Of a stretch of DNA of 11,860 nucleotides, positions 1 to 6,864 are shown piece by piece. Every line of letters begins with the position of its first letter. Within the stretch, counting starts at the first letter, position 1. The stretch is from Dehalococcoidia bacterium (GTDB lineage Bacteria; Chloroflexota; Dehalococcoidia; Plut-88900): contig JAAXHX010000059.1 in the NCBI GenBank assembly GCA_012270635.1, positions 660 through 12,519 on the forward strand. The letters are read 5' to 3'. The position numbers were made by a program, and so were the translations under genes. Under the pieces are notes generated by a model that saw only the letters and a list, made by a program, of their open reading frames with translations, ran no database searches and was not told the DNA's origin.

Positions 1-6
1 TTTCCC

Positions 7-35
7 TTGACAGCGAGGGGGTGTGCTGTTAGACT
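7..35 (+). promoter_or_regulatory. Strong sigma70/sigmaA-type promoter of the ribosomal operon
   Basis: A perfect -35 hexamer TTGACA (7-12) is followed by an optimal 17-bp spacer and a -10-like hexamer TAGACT (30-35, four of six matches to TATAAT). A TG dinucleotide at 27-28, one base before the -10, makes it an extended -10 promoter. Transcription would start near 41-43, giving a leader of about 90 nt before rpsL. It is the only convincing promoter seen in the window and could drive the whole cluster. Hexamers and spacing are seen directly; activity is inferred. Confidence 0.75.
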
Positions 36-45
36 CGCCATTCGC

Positions 46-59
46 GGCCACTAGTGGCC
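46..59. repeat. Perfect 14-bp palindrome in the 5' leader
   Basis: GGCCACTAGTGGCC is a perfect palindrome. It begins about 4 bases after the predicted transcription start. As DNA it could be a dimeric repressor site. As RNA it could form a 5-bp hairpin (GGCCA/TGGCC, loop CTAG) at the very 5' end of the message. The palindrome is seen directly; any function is inference. Confidence 0.5.
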
Positions 60-106
60 ATTTCTTTGTAGCAGAGCAAGCCAGAGGGGCGTTCGGGGCT
101 GGACCG

Positions 107-127
107 GAGCGCACCTGATGAGCGCAC
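107..127 (+). repeat. 8-bp direct repeat of ribosome-binding region before rpsL
   Basis: GAGCGCAC occurs at 107-114 and again at 120-127, a 13-bp period. Each copy is followed shortly by an ATG (118 and 132). The GAG of each copy sits 8-9 nt before its ATG, a usual Shine-Dalgarno distance. The upstream copy is preceded by G (GGAG), so it is the better ribosome-binding site. The arrangement looks like a duplicated translation-start module. Confidence 0.4.
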
Positions 128-153
128 GAACATGCCGACAGTCAACCAATTGA
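118..153 (+). other. Possible 11-codon upstream reading frame overlapping rpsL start
   Basis: ATG at 118 opens an 11-codon frame, read as [11 protein letters not shown], ending in TGA at 151-153. It is 8 nt after GGAG (106-109) and overlaps the first codons of rpsL in another frame. It could be a leader peptide that modulates rpsL translation, or a chance result of the duplicated start region. No recognised family; low confidence that it is translated. Confidence 0.15.
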
Positions 154-545
154 TCAGGAAGGGCAGGACCAAGGTCACGAAGAAGACCAAGGCCCCGGCC
201 CTGCGCATGTCCTATAACACTCTGAAGAACAAGCAGGTGCGTAACTCGAACTCCCCTCAAAAGAGGGGTGTTTGCGTACGGGTGAGGACCGTGACCCCGA
301 AGAAGCCGAACTCGGCGCTGCGGAAGGTGGCGAGGGTGAGGCTGACCAACGGAATGGAAGTCACGGCCTATATCCCGGGCGAAGGACACAACCTCCAGGA
401 GCACTCGGTGGTGCTCATAGAGGGGGGGAGGGTGAAGGACCTGCCGGGCGTAAGATATCACGTGATAAGGGGGTCGCTGGACGCATCCGGAGTAGCAAAT
501 CGGCAGCAAGGCCGGAGCAAGTACGGGACTAAAAGAAACCGTTAG
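132..545 (+). CDS. rpsL: 30S ribosomal protein S12
   Basis: S12 sits at the 30S decoding centre and helps control accuracy. At 137 aa it is longer than the 124-aa E. coli protein. The N-terminus [12 protein letters not shown] is canonical, which fixes the start at 132 even though only a weak GAG (120-122) lies before it. [11 protein letters not shown] (55-65) and [12 protein letters not shown] (99-110) carry the Lys residues equivalent to E. coli K43 and K88 (here K57 and K102), where streptomycin-resistance changes arise; both are the wild-type Lys. D103 matches the Asp that is beta-methylthiolated in E. coli. Relative to E. coli there is an insert of about 14 residues before SPQKRGVC (41-48), as in Bacillus-type S12. 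It is the first gene of the cluster, followed by an unusually long 173-nt gap. Confidence 0.98.
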   Translation: MPTVNQLIRKGRTKVTKKTKAPALRMSYNTLKNKQVRNSNSPQKRGVCVRVRTVTPKKPNSALRKVARVRLTNGMEVTAYIPGEGHNLQEHSVVLIEGGRVKDLPGVRYHVIRGSLDASGVANRQQGRSKYGTKRNR

Positions 546-718
546 CCGGGCGACTAGCAGTCGGGGCCCCACCCTGTGTTGCGGCGTCGAGGCGTAAGGC
601 CTCGGTTGGCCCACCTCGACCGGATAAACACCCTGCCAAACCAGGAACCGAGTTCCGAACGACCTTTATGACCAAAGCTATACCTATGCCCTGAGATAGA
701 CAGCGATAGAGCGAGAAG
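546..718 (+). promoter_or_regulatory. Structured rpsL-rpsG intergenic region (173 nt), candidate regulatory RNA element
   Basis: No gene is seen here. Possible stems are: CGACT/AGTCG (551-555 with 559-563, triloop AGC); CGAGGC/GCCTCG (588-593 with 599-604); GTCGAGG/CCTCGAC (586-592 with 614-620), which would enclose GGCC/GGCC (598-601 with 608-611); GGAAC/GTTCC (644-648 with 652-656); and a longer-range CTCGGTT/AACCGAG (601-607 with 646-652). Several exclude one another. GATAGA is repeated at 695-700 and 705-710 just before rpsG. In E. coli the equivalent gap is where S7 binds and represses its own operon, so a similar role is plausible. I see no clear internal promoter and no hairpin followed by a U-tract. 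Confidence 0.35.
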
Positions 719-1189
719 ATGGCAAGAAGGAGACGAGCCGAAAAGAGGCGGGTGGACCCGGACCCCAAGTACCAGAGCCTGATGCTGGCCCGGTTCATCA
801 ACAAGACGATGCGCTCCGGCAAGAAGAGCACGGCGCAACGGATCGTCTATTCGGCGCTGGAAATCATCGAAAATACGGAAAAGAAGAGCGGCATGGACGT
901 GTTCGAGCAGGCGATTCGGAATACCTCTCCCCTGCTGGAGGTAAAGCCCCGGAGAGTGGGCGGCGCCACGTACCAGGTGCCCCGGGAGGTCCGGTCGGAC
1001 CGGAGCCTGACCATGGCGATGCGCTGGCTCCTGGCCGCGTCCCGGGCCAAGACGGGCCGACCCATGGCCAACAAGCTCGCCGAGGAGTTGATGGACGCCG
1101 CCAAGGGGCAGGGCGCTGCGGCCAAGCGCCGGGAGGACCTGCACCGCATGGCCGAGGCCAACCGGGCCTTCGTGCACTACCGCTGGTAG
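719..1189 (+). CDS. rpsG: 30S ribosomal protein S7
   Basis: S7 nucleates assembly of the 30S head by binding the 3' major domain of 16S rRNA, and lines the E-site exit channel. At 156 aa it has the usual bacterial length. MARRRRAEKR opens with the expected basic arm. The family core is clear: INKTMRSGKKSTAQ (27-40), EVKPRRVGGATYQVP (73-87) and the Ala/Arg-rich helical C-terminus ending AFVHYRW. The ATG at 719 follows an A/G-rich stretch (GATAGAGCGAGAAG). In E. coli S7 is the translational repressor of the str operon, so the folded gap just upstream is a candidate target. fusA starts 12 nt after the stop codon. Confidence 0.98.
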   Translation: MARRRRAEKRRVDPDPKYQSLMLARFINKTMRSGKKSTAQRIVYSALEIIENTEKKSGMDVFEQAIRNTSPLLEVKPRRVGGATYQVPREVRSDRSLTMAMRWLLAASRAKTGRPMANKLAEELMDAAKGQGAAAKRREDLHRMAEANRAFVHYRW

Positions 1190-1201
1190 AGATACGAGGA
1201 G

Positions 1202-3325
1202 ATGTCACAGACGCAGACCATAAAACGCGGCGACCCCGAATCACGGCCCTCTCCTTCGCTGGAGCAGGTCAGGAACATCGGGTTCATCGCGCACATAGAC
1301 GCCGGAAAGACCACAGTTACCGAAAGGGTGCTCTTCTACACGGGCCGCATCTACAAGATGGGCGAGGTGCACGAAGGCACGGCGGTGATGGACTGGATGG
1401 ACCAGGAGCGGGAGCGGGGGATAACCATCACGGCGGCGGCCACCACGGCATATTGGAAAGACTATTTGGTCAATATCATCGACACCCCCGGCCACGTGGA
1501 CTTCACCGCCGAGGTGGAGCGGAGCCTCCGGGTCCTGGACGGGGGCGTCGTCGTATTTGACGGGGTCGCGGGCGTCGAGCCCCAGTCGGAGACGGTATGG
1601 CGGCAGGCCAACAAGTACTCCGTGCCCCGGATCTGCTTCGTCAATAAGATGGACAGGGTCGGGGCCGACTTCTTCCGCACGGTGGACATGATAGTCGAGA
1701 GGCTCCAGGGAAACCCCGTCCCGATACAGCTGCCCATGGGCAGCGAGGACGCCTTCGAGGGGATAGTCGACCTGGTGGAGAACACGGCTTTCGTGTATCC
1801 CCAGGACGGGGAGCAGGGGCCCGTGCGGGTCAACATCCCCGACGCCTACCGGGAAATCGCAGACCGTTACAGGGACTCCCTCCTGGAGAAGGTTGCAGAG
1901 ACCGACGACGCCCTTCTCGGCAAGTACATCGAGGGCCAGGAGATAGCCGTCGAGGAGTTGAAGGCGGGCCTGCGCAACGCCACGATTACGAACAAGCTGG
2001 TGCCGGTGATGTGCGGCGCCGCCCTGAAGAACAAGGGCATCCAGCTGATGCTGGACGCCGTGCTGGACTACCTGCCCTCGCCCCTGGACGTGCCTCCCGT
2101 CGAGGTGACCTCGGCGAAGACGGGGGAGAAGTCCCTGCGGGAGACCTCCAGGAACGCCCCCTTTGCCGCCCTGGCCTTCAAGGTGGTCACCGACCCCTAC
2201 GTCGGGCGGCTGGTGTACTGTCGGGTCTACTCCGGGAAGGTGAAGAGCGGGGCCACGGTGTTCAACTCCAGCCGCTCCGGTCGGGAGAGGATAGGGCGTC
2301 TGCTCAAGATGCACGCAAATCACCGGGAGGAGGTCCCCGAGGCCACTGCCGGCGACATCGTCGCCGCGATCGGCCTCAAGAACACCTACACCGGCAACAC
2401 CGTCTGCGACGTCCACGCCCCGATACTGCTGGAATCCATCACCTTCCCCGATCCCGTCATCTCGGTGGCCGTCGAGCCCCGGTCCAAGGTGGACCAGGAC
2501 CGGCTGAACGACTCCCTGGTAAAGATGGCCGACGAGGACCCAACCCTCCAGCTCAAGCACGATGACGAGACGGGCCAGACGGTCATCCAGGGGATGGGAG
2601 AGATGCACCTGGAGGTTACGGTAGAGCGGATCAGGCGAGAGCAGAACGTAGACGTCAGGATGGGCAAGCCGCAGGTGGCCTATAGGGAGACCATTACGTC
2701 TTCCGGTAGGGCCGTCGGGCGGCTTGTAAAGCAGACCGGAGGTCACGGACAGTTCGCCCACGTAGTGATCGACTTGGAACCCCTGGAAGCAGGCCAGGGG
2801 TTCCAGTTCGTAAACCGGATCCGGGGCGGGGACATCCCCAGCGAATACATACCCTCGGTGGAGAAGGGCGTCAAAGAAGCATTGACCACCGGGGTCCTGG
2901 CGGGTTACCCGGTGGTGGACGTGAAGGCGACCCTGGTGGACGGCAGCTTCCACCCCGTCGACTCGTCGGACCTGGCCTTTCAAATGGCCGGGGCCATGGC
3001 GCTAAGGGAAGGGGTCCGCAGGTGCAAGCCCGTGATCTTGGAGCCGGTGATGAAGCTGGAGATCAACACGCCCGGCGAGTTCCTGGGAGACATCCTGGGA
3101 GACATCAACGGGCGCCGGGGCAACATCAGTGGCATCGCCGGGCTGGGAGGGACCCAGACCGTGCAGGCCCTTGTGCCCCTGTCCGAATGTTTCGGTTACG
3201 CCACCCACATCCGCTCCCTGAGCCAGGGTCGGGCCATCCACTCCATGGAGTTCGCCCACTACGACAGGGCGCCGGAGAAGATAGCCGAGCAGGTGGCTGC
3301 CAGGGGGAGGTACACCGGCCTCTAG
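1202..3325 (+). CDS. fusA: Translation elongation factor G (EF-G)
   Basis: EF-G is the GTPase that moves tRNAs and mRNA through the ribosome and, with RRF, splits ribosomes for recycling. At 707 aa it is close to E. coli (704). GTP-binding motifs are intact: P-loop AHIDAGKTT (30-38), switch I RGITI (72-76), DTPGH (94-98), NKMD (148-151) and the G5 region [11 protein letters not shown] (271-281; E. coli has CGSAFK). Domain IV keeps the tip sequence with the decoding-site His (FHPVDSS) and [10 protein letters not shown]. Domain V ends normally with a short RYTGL tail. GAGGAG (1196-1201) directly abuts the ATG with no spacer, tight for a Shine-Dalgarno; no better in-frame start is seen, and the N-terminus before [11 protein letters not shown] is of ordinary length. 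tuf, which commonly follows, is absent. Confidence 0.98.
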   Translation: MSQTQTIKRGDPESRPSPSLEQVRNIGFIAHIDAGKTTVTERVLFYTGRIYKMGEVHEGTAVMDWMDQERERGITITAAATTAYWKDYLVNIIDTPGHVDFTAEVERSLRVLDGGVVVFDGVAGVEPQSETVWRQANKYSVPRICFVNKMDRVGADFFRTVDMIVERLQGNPVPIQLPMGSEDAFEGIVDLVENTAFVYPQDGEQGPVRVNIPDAYREIADRYRDSLLEKVAETDDALLGKYIEGQEIAVEELKAGLRNATITNKLVPVMCGAALKNKGIQLMLDAVLDYLPSPLDVPPVEVTSAKTGEKSLRETSRNAPFAALAFKVVTDPYVGRLVYCRVYSGKVKSGATVFNSSRSGRERIGRLLKMHANHREEVPEATAGDIVAAIGLKNTYTGNTVCDVHAPILLESITFPDPVISVAVEPRSKVDQDRLNDSLVKMADEDPTLQLKHDDETGQTVIQGMGEMHLEVTVERIRREQNVDVRMGKPQVAYRETITSSGRAVGRLVKQTGGHGQFAHVVIDLEPLEAGQGFQFVNRIRGGDIPSEYIPSVEKGVKEALTTGVLAGYPVVDVKATLVDGSFHPVDSSDLAFQMAGAMALREGVRRCKPVILEPVMKLEINTPGEFLGDILGDINGRRGNISGIAGLGGTQTVQALVPLSECFGYATHIRSLSQGRAIHSMEFAHYDRAPEKIAEQVAARGRYTGL

Positions 3326-3330
3326 GCCGG
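3315..3330 (+). repeat. GC-rich perfect inverted repeat across the fusA stop codon
   Basis: CCGGCCT (3315-3321) is followed by two bases and its exact reverse complement AGGCCGG (3324-3330). RNA could form a 6-bp all-GC stem, CCGGCC/GGCCGG, with loop UCUA. The fusA stop TAG (3323-3325) lies in the loop and first base of the right arm. No U-tract follows, so this is not a standard intrinsic terminator. The right arm ends one base before the strong rpsJ Shine-Dalgarno (3332-3337). Confidence 0.55.
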
Positions 3331-3331
3331 C

Positions 3332-3337
3332 GGAGGG
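3332..3337 (+). promoter_or_regulatory. Strong Shine-Dalgarno of rpsJ
   Basis: GGAGGG lies 4 nt before the rpsJ ATG and immediately after the inverted repeat at 3315-3330. Its strength and position suggest rpsJ initiates efficiently on its own rather than only by coupling to fusA. Melting of the hairpin by ribosomes finishing fusA could affect access. Confidence 0.6.
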
Positions 3338-3341
3338 AGAG

Positions 3342-3650
3342 ATGCCCAAGCAGAAGATGCGCATAAGGCTGAACGCCTACGACCATAAGATTCTCGACCA
3401 GTCGGCGGAGCAGATAGTCGACGCCGCGGAGAGGACGGGCGCGGGCGTGGTGGGCCCGATCCCCCTGCCCACGAAGATCAAGAAGTTCTGCGTGACCCGC
3501 TCCTCCAACACCTTCAAGGACTCCCGGGAGCAGTTCGAGATCCGCACCCACAAGCGCATCATCGAAGTGCTGGACCCGACGAACAAGACCATCGACGCGC
3601 TGACCCTTCTGAACCTGCCCGGCGGCGTCGAAATCGAGATCAAGCTGTAG
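3342..3650 (+). CDS. rpsJ: 30S ribosomal protein S10 (NusE)
   Basis: S10 is a 30S head protein. In other bacteria it also pairs with NusB in antitermination and with NusG to link transcription to translation. At 102 aa it matches the usual length. [17 protein letters not shown] (6-22), GPIPLPTKI and [10 protein letters not shown] are family signatures, and the C-terminus GGVEIEIKL is canonical. The loop reads [11 protein letters not shown] where E. coli has RSPHVNKDARD; this loop varies among phyla. The gene starts only 16 nt after fusA, so there is no room for a long S10 leader of the E. coli kind that L4 uses for attenuation. Confidence 0.98.
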   Translation: MPKQKMRIRLNAYDHKILDQSAEQIVDAAERTGAGVVGPIPLPTKIKKFCVTRSSNTFKDSREQFEIRTHKRIIEVLDPTNKTIDALTLLNLPGGVEIEIKL

Positions 3651-3668
3651 GCAGGGACCACCCATCTT

Positions 3669-4286
3669 ATGATTGACGGACTGTTAGGAAAGAAGCTGGG
3701 CATGACCCAGCGTTTTAGTGAAGATGGCACTTTGCACGCTGTGACGGTCATACAGGCCGGGCCCTGCACCGTAGTCCAGGTCAAGACGCCCGAAAGGGAC
3801 GGATACCGGGCGGTGCAGATCGGCTTCGATAAGCCGAAGCGGCTCAGCAAGCCCAGGCAGGGACACCTGAAGGACCTGGGCGAGTTCCGACACCTCCGCG
3901 AGGTGGGAAGCAAAGACCCATCGGGCATCGAGGAGGGCGCCACGGTCGACGTGAGCATCTTCGAAGCCGGTGAGAAGGTGGACGTAATCGGCAAGTCCAA
4001 GGGGAAGGGATTCGCCGGGGTGGTGAAGCGCTACCACTTCGGCGGCGGCCCCAAGACCCACGGCCAGTCGGACCGGCACCGGGCCCCGGGCTCCGTGGGC
4101 GCCGGCACCACGCCGGGCCGGGTGACCAAGGGCTTCAAGATGGCGGGCCACATGGGCAACGAAAGGGTCACTTCCCAAAACCTCACGGTCATGGAGTCGG
4201 ACTCGCAGCGCAATCTGCTGCTGCTAAAGGGCGCTGTGCCCGGGCCCCAAAACGGCCTGGTGCTCATAAGGAAACGGGGACGCTAG
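3669..4286 (+). CDS. rplC: 50S ribosomal protein L3
   Basis: L3 is an early-assembling 50S protein that binds near the 3' end of 23S rRNA and reaches the peptidyl transferase centre. At 205 aa it is of typical length. The start is confirmed by IDGLLGKKLGMTQRF. Other signatures are the FAGVVKRYHFGGGPKTHGQSD region, HRAPGSVG, KMAGHMGNERVT and NLLLLKGAVPGP. The segment GAGTTPGRV aligns with GQNQTPGKV of E. coli L3, so the glutamine that PrmB methylates there is not present (this alignment is from memory). It starts 18 nt after rpsJ with only a weak AGGG-like ribosome-binding site. Confidence 0.97.
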   Translation: MIDGLLGKKLGMTQRFSEDGTLHAVTVIQAGPCTVVQVKTPERDGYRAVQIGFDKPKRLSKPRQGHLKDLGEFRHLREVGSKDPSGIEEGATVDVSIFEAGEKVDVIGKSKGKGFAGVVKRYHFGGGPKTHGQSDRHRAPGSVGAGTTPGRVTKGFKMAGHMGNERVTSQNLTVMESDSQRNLLLLKGAVPGPQNGLVLIRKRGR

Positions 4287-4304
4287 ACCCGAGTCTCCAG
4301 CTAT

Positions 4305-5075
4305 ATGAAAACGCAGCTAAAAAACAGGTCGGGAGAGGTGCTGAGAGACGTCGAAGTGAGCGACGGCCTCTTCGCCTTGCCCCTGACCGTGAGGCTCAAG
4401 GGACTGCTGCACCAGGCCGTGGTCCGGCAACGGGCCAATGGCAGGAAGGGCCGTCCGTCGGTCAAGACGCGGGCGGAAGTGGCCGGCAGCACCCGTAAGA
4501 TATTCCCTCAGAAGGGGACGGGAAGGGCGCGGGGCGGAAGCATCCGCTCCCCGTTGAGGCGGGGCGGCGGGGTGGCCTTCGGGCCCCAGCCCAGGAGCTA
4601 CTCCCAACGCATGCCCAAGAAGATGCGGCGGCTCGCGATTCGCGGGGCCCTTTCGGCCAAGGCGGCCGATGGGCGAATGGCCATCGTCGACGATCTGGGG
4701 TTCGAAGAGCCTAAGACCAAGGAGATGGTCCAGGTGCTGGACGCCCTGAAGGCAAAGAAGTCGACGCTGGTGGTCACCCCCGAGCCCCGGGAAGCCCTCA
4801 TCAAGTCGGCTGGGAACCTGGACCGGGTCAAGACCCTGCCCGCCCGCTATCTGAACGTCTATGACGTCCTGGCCCACGAACACCTGGTAATCGAGCTGGA
4901 AGCGGTCAGAAGGGCGGAGGATCTGTGGGCGCCTGGGGGCCGGACCATCGAAGAAGAGCCCGTGAAGAAGGCCCCGGCAAAGCGGAAGCCCCGGGCCAAG
5001 AAGGCCGCGCCGAAGGTCAAGGCCGAGACCCCCGAGCCGGAGTCGGCGCCGGAAGCCGCAACCGAGGAATCGTAA
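4305..5075 (+). CDS. rplD: 50S ribosomal protein L4 with charged C-terminal tail
   Basis: L4 binds 23S rRNA domain I and its extended loop lines the peptide exit tunnel with L22. The core runs to about residue 206. The tunnel-loop signature QKGTGRARGGSIRSP (69-83) followed by RRGGGVAFGP is clear. At 256 aa it is about 50 residues longer than the E. coli protein (201). The extra tail, residues 207-256, is low-complexity: first Lys/Ala/Pro-rich, then Glu/Pro/Ala-rich, and likely disordered. In E. coli L4 represses the S10 operon; here no S10 leader is seen, so that control is unlikely in the same form. The start at 4305 has a poor Shine-Dalgarno (GAG about 11 nt upstream). Confidence 0.97.
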   Translation: MKTQLKNRSGEVLRDVEVSDGLFALPLTVRLKGLLHQAVVRQRANGRKGRPSVKTRAEVAGSTRKIFPQKGTGRARGGSIRSPLRRGGGVAFGPQPRSYSQRMPKKMRRLAIRGALSAKAADGRMAIVDDLGFEEPKTKEMVQVLDALKAKKSTLVVTPEPREALIKSAGNLDRVKTLPARYLNVYDVLAHEHLVIELEAVRRAEDLWAPGGRTIEEEPVKKAPAKRKPRAKKAAPKVKAETPEPESAPEAATEES

Positions 5076-5078
5076 GCC

Positions 5079-5363
5079 GTGGAACTGCTGCAGGTCCTCA
5101 GAAGGCCCATCGTGACGGAGAAGAGCACCATCCTCCACGAAAGCGACAAGTACGCGTTCGAGGTGCTGCCCAACTCCAACAAGGTCCAGATCAAGGCGGC
5201 GGTGGAGAAGGCCTTCGACGTGAAGGTGACCGCGGTCAACGTCATGACGGTGCCGGGAAAGACGAAGTTCCGGGGCCGCAGAAGGATAAGGACCTCGCCC
5301 TGGAAGAAGGCCATAGTCACGCTCAAGCCGGGGGACAAAATCGAACTGTTCGAAGGAGTCTAA
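5079..5363 (+). CDS. rplW: 50S ribosomal protein L23
   Basis: L23 sits at the exit of the peptide tunnel and is the docking site for trigger factor and SRP. At 94 aa it matches the family. Signatures are LRRPIVTEKS (7-16), YAFEVLPNSNKVQIKAAVEKAF with the classic helix, and the tunnel-facing loop GKTKFRGRRRIRTSPWKKA. It starts with GTG at 5079, 3 nt after the rplD stop; GAGGA within the end of rplD (5064-5068) supplies the ribosome-binding site, so translation is likely coupled. No alternative ATG fits the family N-terminus. Confidence 0.97.
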   Translation: MELLQVLRRPIVTEKSTILHESDKYAFEVLPNSNKVQIKAAVEKAFDVKVTAVNVMTVPGKTKFRGRRRIRTSPWKKAIVTLKPGDKIELFEGV

Positions 5364-5378
5364 GAAAGCGCTCTTTCT
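5363..5378 (+). repeat. Small inverted repeat between rplW and rplB
   Basis: AGAAAG (5363-5368) and CTTTCT (5373-5378) are exact reverse complements around a CGCT loop, starting at the last base of the rplW stop codon. The stem is short and AT-rich, followed only by ATTT. It is too weak for a terminator and may be incidental. Confidence 0.25.
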
Positions 5379-5394
5379 ATTTGAGGAATAATCC

Positions 5395-6219
5395 ATGGCC
5401 CTGAAGGTATACAAGCCAACCTCTCCGGGACGGAGGAACGCCACCGGCTCCTCCTTCGAGGAGATCACGCGGAGCAAGCCGCACAAGGCCCTGCTGCGGC
5501 CCCTGAAGAAGAAGGCCGGCAGGAACGTCCGCGGCAAGATCACCGTGCGGCGTCGGGGCGGGGGGGCCAAGCGCAGGCTCCGGGTCATCGACTTCAAGAG
5601 GGACAAGATCGGGGTGCCGGGGAAGGTCGCGTCCGTAGAGTACGACCCCAACAGGACCGCTCGCATAGCCCTGATCCACTACGCCGACGGCGACAAACGG
5701 TACATCCTGGCCCCCTGGAACCTGCAGGTGGGCATGACCGTCTCCGCTGGGCCGGACGCGGCGATCAAGGTGGGCAACGCCCTCCCCCTGAGGGTCATCC
5801 CCACGGGGACGACCGTGCACAACATAGAGCTTCGCCCCGGGAAGGGCGGCCAGCTGGTGCGGGGAAGCGGCACGGCGGCCCAGTTGCTGGCCAAGGACGG
5901 CATCTACAGCCTGCTCAGGCTGCCCTCGGGGGAGCTGCGGCGGGTCGAAAGCGAGTGCAAGGCGACCATCGGGCAAGTGGGAAACCCCGACCAGAAGAAC
6001 ATGAAGCTGGGCAAAGCGGGCCGGAACCGATGGAAGGGCCGGAGGCCCTCGGTGCGGGGCTCCGCCATGACGCCCCGTGACCACCCGCACGGGGGAGGCG
6101 AGGGTCGGTCCCCCGTGGGGATGCCCGGGCCGAAAACGCCGTGGGGCAAGCCGGCCATGGGATACCGGACCAGGAGGAACAAGAAGTCCGACAGGTTGAT
6201 TGTGAGGAGGCGGAAGTAG
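5395..6219 (+). CDS. rplB: 50S ribosomal protein L2
   Basis: L2 is a primary 23S rRNA-binding protein needed for subunit joining and peptidyl transferase activity. At 274 aa it is full length. Its start is backed by GAGGA (5383-5387) before ATG 5395 and by the typical [15 protein letters not shown]. The highly conserved HPHGGGEGR segment is present with H230 matching E. coli H229. The lead-in reads [12 protein letters not shown], where E. coli has AMNPVDHPH, a local substitution next to a very conserved site. The C-terminus [12 protein letters not shown] is canonical. It follows rplW by 31 nt, one of the wider spacers of the S10 section, and precedes rpsS by 2 nt. Confidence 0.98.
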   Translation: MALKVYKPTSPGRRNATGSSFEEITRSKPHKALLRPLKKKAGRNVRGKITVRRRGGGAKRRLRVIDFKRDKIGVPGKVASVEYDPNRTARIALIHYADGDKRYILAPWNLQVGMTVSAGPDAAIKVGNALPLRVIPTGTTVHNIELRPGKGGQLVRGSGTAAQLLAKDGIYSLLRLPSGELRRVESECKATIGQVGNPDQKNMKLGKAGRNRWKGRRPSVRGSAMTPRDHPHGGGEGRSPVGMPGPKTPWGKPAMGYRTRRNKKSDRLIVRRRK

Positions 6220-6221
6220 CG

Positions 6222-6506
6222 ATGTCGAGATCTATAAAGAAGGGGCCCTTCGTGGACGCGAAACTGATGAAGAAGGTGGAAGCGGCCATGGGGTCCGACA
6301 GGAAGGTGATCATCAAGACCTGGTCCCGGGCCTCGATGATAGTGCCGGAGATGGTGGGACAGACCATAGCGGTGCACGACGGTCAGAGGCACATGCCCAT
6401 CTTCGTGACGGAGAACATGGTAGGGCACAAGCTCGGGGAGTTCGCCCCGACGCGGCGGTTCAGGGGCCACACGGGCCGCACCGAGCAGGCCAGCCGAAGG
6501 ATGTAG
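6222..6506 (+). CDS. rpsS: 30S ribosomal protein S19
   Basis: S19 binds the 30S head with S13 and contacts the A-site finger and P-site tRNA region. With the ATG at 6222 it is 94 aa, the family length, and begins [15 protein letters not shown]. The frame stays open upstream to another ATG at 6141, but that would add 27 residues that overlap rplB and match no S19, so 6222 is chosen; GGCGGAAG (about 6209-6216, inside the end of rplB) can serve as ribosome-binding site. [20 protein letters not shown] is the family signature. It sits 2 nt after rplB and 13 nt before rplV. Confidence 0.98.
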   Translation: MSRSIKKGPFVDAKLMKKVEAAMGSDRKVIIKTWSRASMIVPEMVGQTIAVHDGQRHMPIFVTENMVGHKLGEFAPTRRFRGHTGRTEQASRRM

Positions 6507-6519
6507 AGAGAGCAGAGCA

Positions 6520-6864
6520 GTGGAAGTCCAGGCCCGGGTCAAGACCATAGGCGTTTCGCCCAAGAACCTGCGCAACCTCATCGATACGGTGCGGGGGATG
6601 AGGGTGGAGGACGCCATTGCCAGCCTGCGGTTCACGCCCATCCCCATGGCGCGCGTGGTGAGGAAGGCGGTGGAGTCGGCCGCGGCCAACGCCGAAAACA
6701 ACTACGAAATGGTGCGGGACGAGCTGCGAATAGTGAAGATAACGGCGGACGAGGGGCCCAGGATGAAGAGGTTCAAGGCCAAGCCCCGGGGCAGGGCCGC
6801 TCCGATAATCAAGCGCTCCAGCCACCTGACCGTGGTGGTGGACCAGGACGACGGGGAGGAATAA
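6520..6864 (+). CDS. rplV: 50S ribosomal protein L22
   Basis: L22 binds all domains of 23S rRNA, and its long beta-hairpin lines the exit tunnel opposite L4. At 114 aa it is of usual length. The start is GTG at 6520, giving MEVQARVKTIGVSPKN; no ATG fits. The helix region VRKAVESAAANAENN and the hairpin segment GPRMKRFKAKPRGRAAPI followed by HLTVVV are diagnostic. The hairpin is where macrolide-resistance changes occur in other bacteria; no deletion is apparent. It ends with an acidic DDGEE tail and its stop codon directly abuts the rpsC start. Confidence 0.97.
   Translation: MEVQARVKTIGVSPKNLRNLIDTVRGMRVEDAIASLRFTPIPMARVVRKAVESAAANAENNYEMVRDELRIVKITADEGPRMKRFKAKPRGRAAPIIKRSSHLTVVVDQDDGEE
6855..6860 (+). 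promoter_or_regulatory. Shine-Dalgarno that decides the TTG start of rpsC
   Basis: GGAGGA at the end of rplV lies 4 nt before TTG at 6865. Together with the canonical S3 N-terminus ([12 protein letters not shown]) it supports TTG as the true start. Confidence 0.6.

Noticed and set aside
563..570. GGGGCCCC palindrome in the rpsL-rpsG gap as a protein-binding site
   Set aside because: An 8-bp GC palindrome is common by chance in DNA of this composition and nothing else supports it.
1241..2983. 580-codon open frame on the minus strand across fusA
   Set aside because: It is the complement of a clear EF-G gene in GC-rich DNA, where antisense frames stay open by codon bias; its translation shows no family signature and it has no promoter or neighbours of its own.
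5363..5378. Hairpin between rplW and rplB as a transcription terminator
   Set aside because: The stem is only 6 bp and AT-rich, no real U-tract follows, and the operon clearly continues.
4317..5666. 449-codon minus-strand open frame across rplD, rplW and rplB
   Set aside because: It covers parts of three recognised genes on the other strand and is low-complexity Arg/Leu/Pro-rich, a typical GC-bias shadow.
6141..6221. Upstream in-frame ATG that would lengthen S19
   Set aside because: The 27 added residues overlap rplB and match no S19; ATG 6222 gives the canonical N-terminus.
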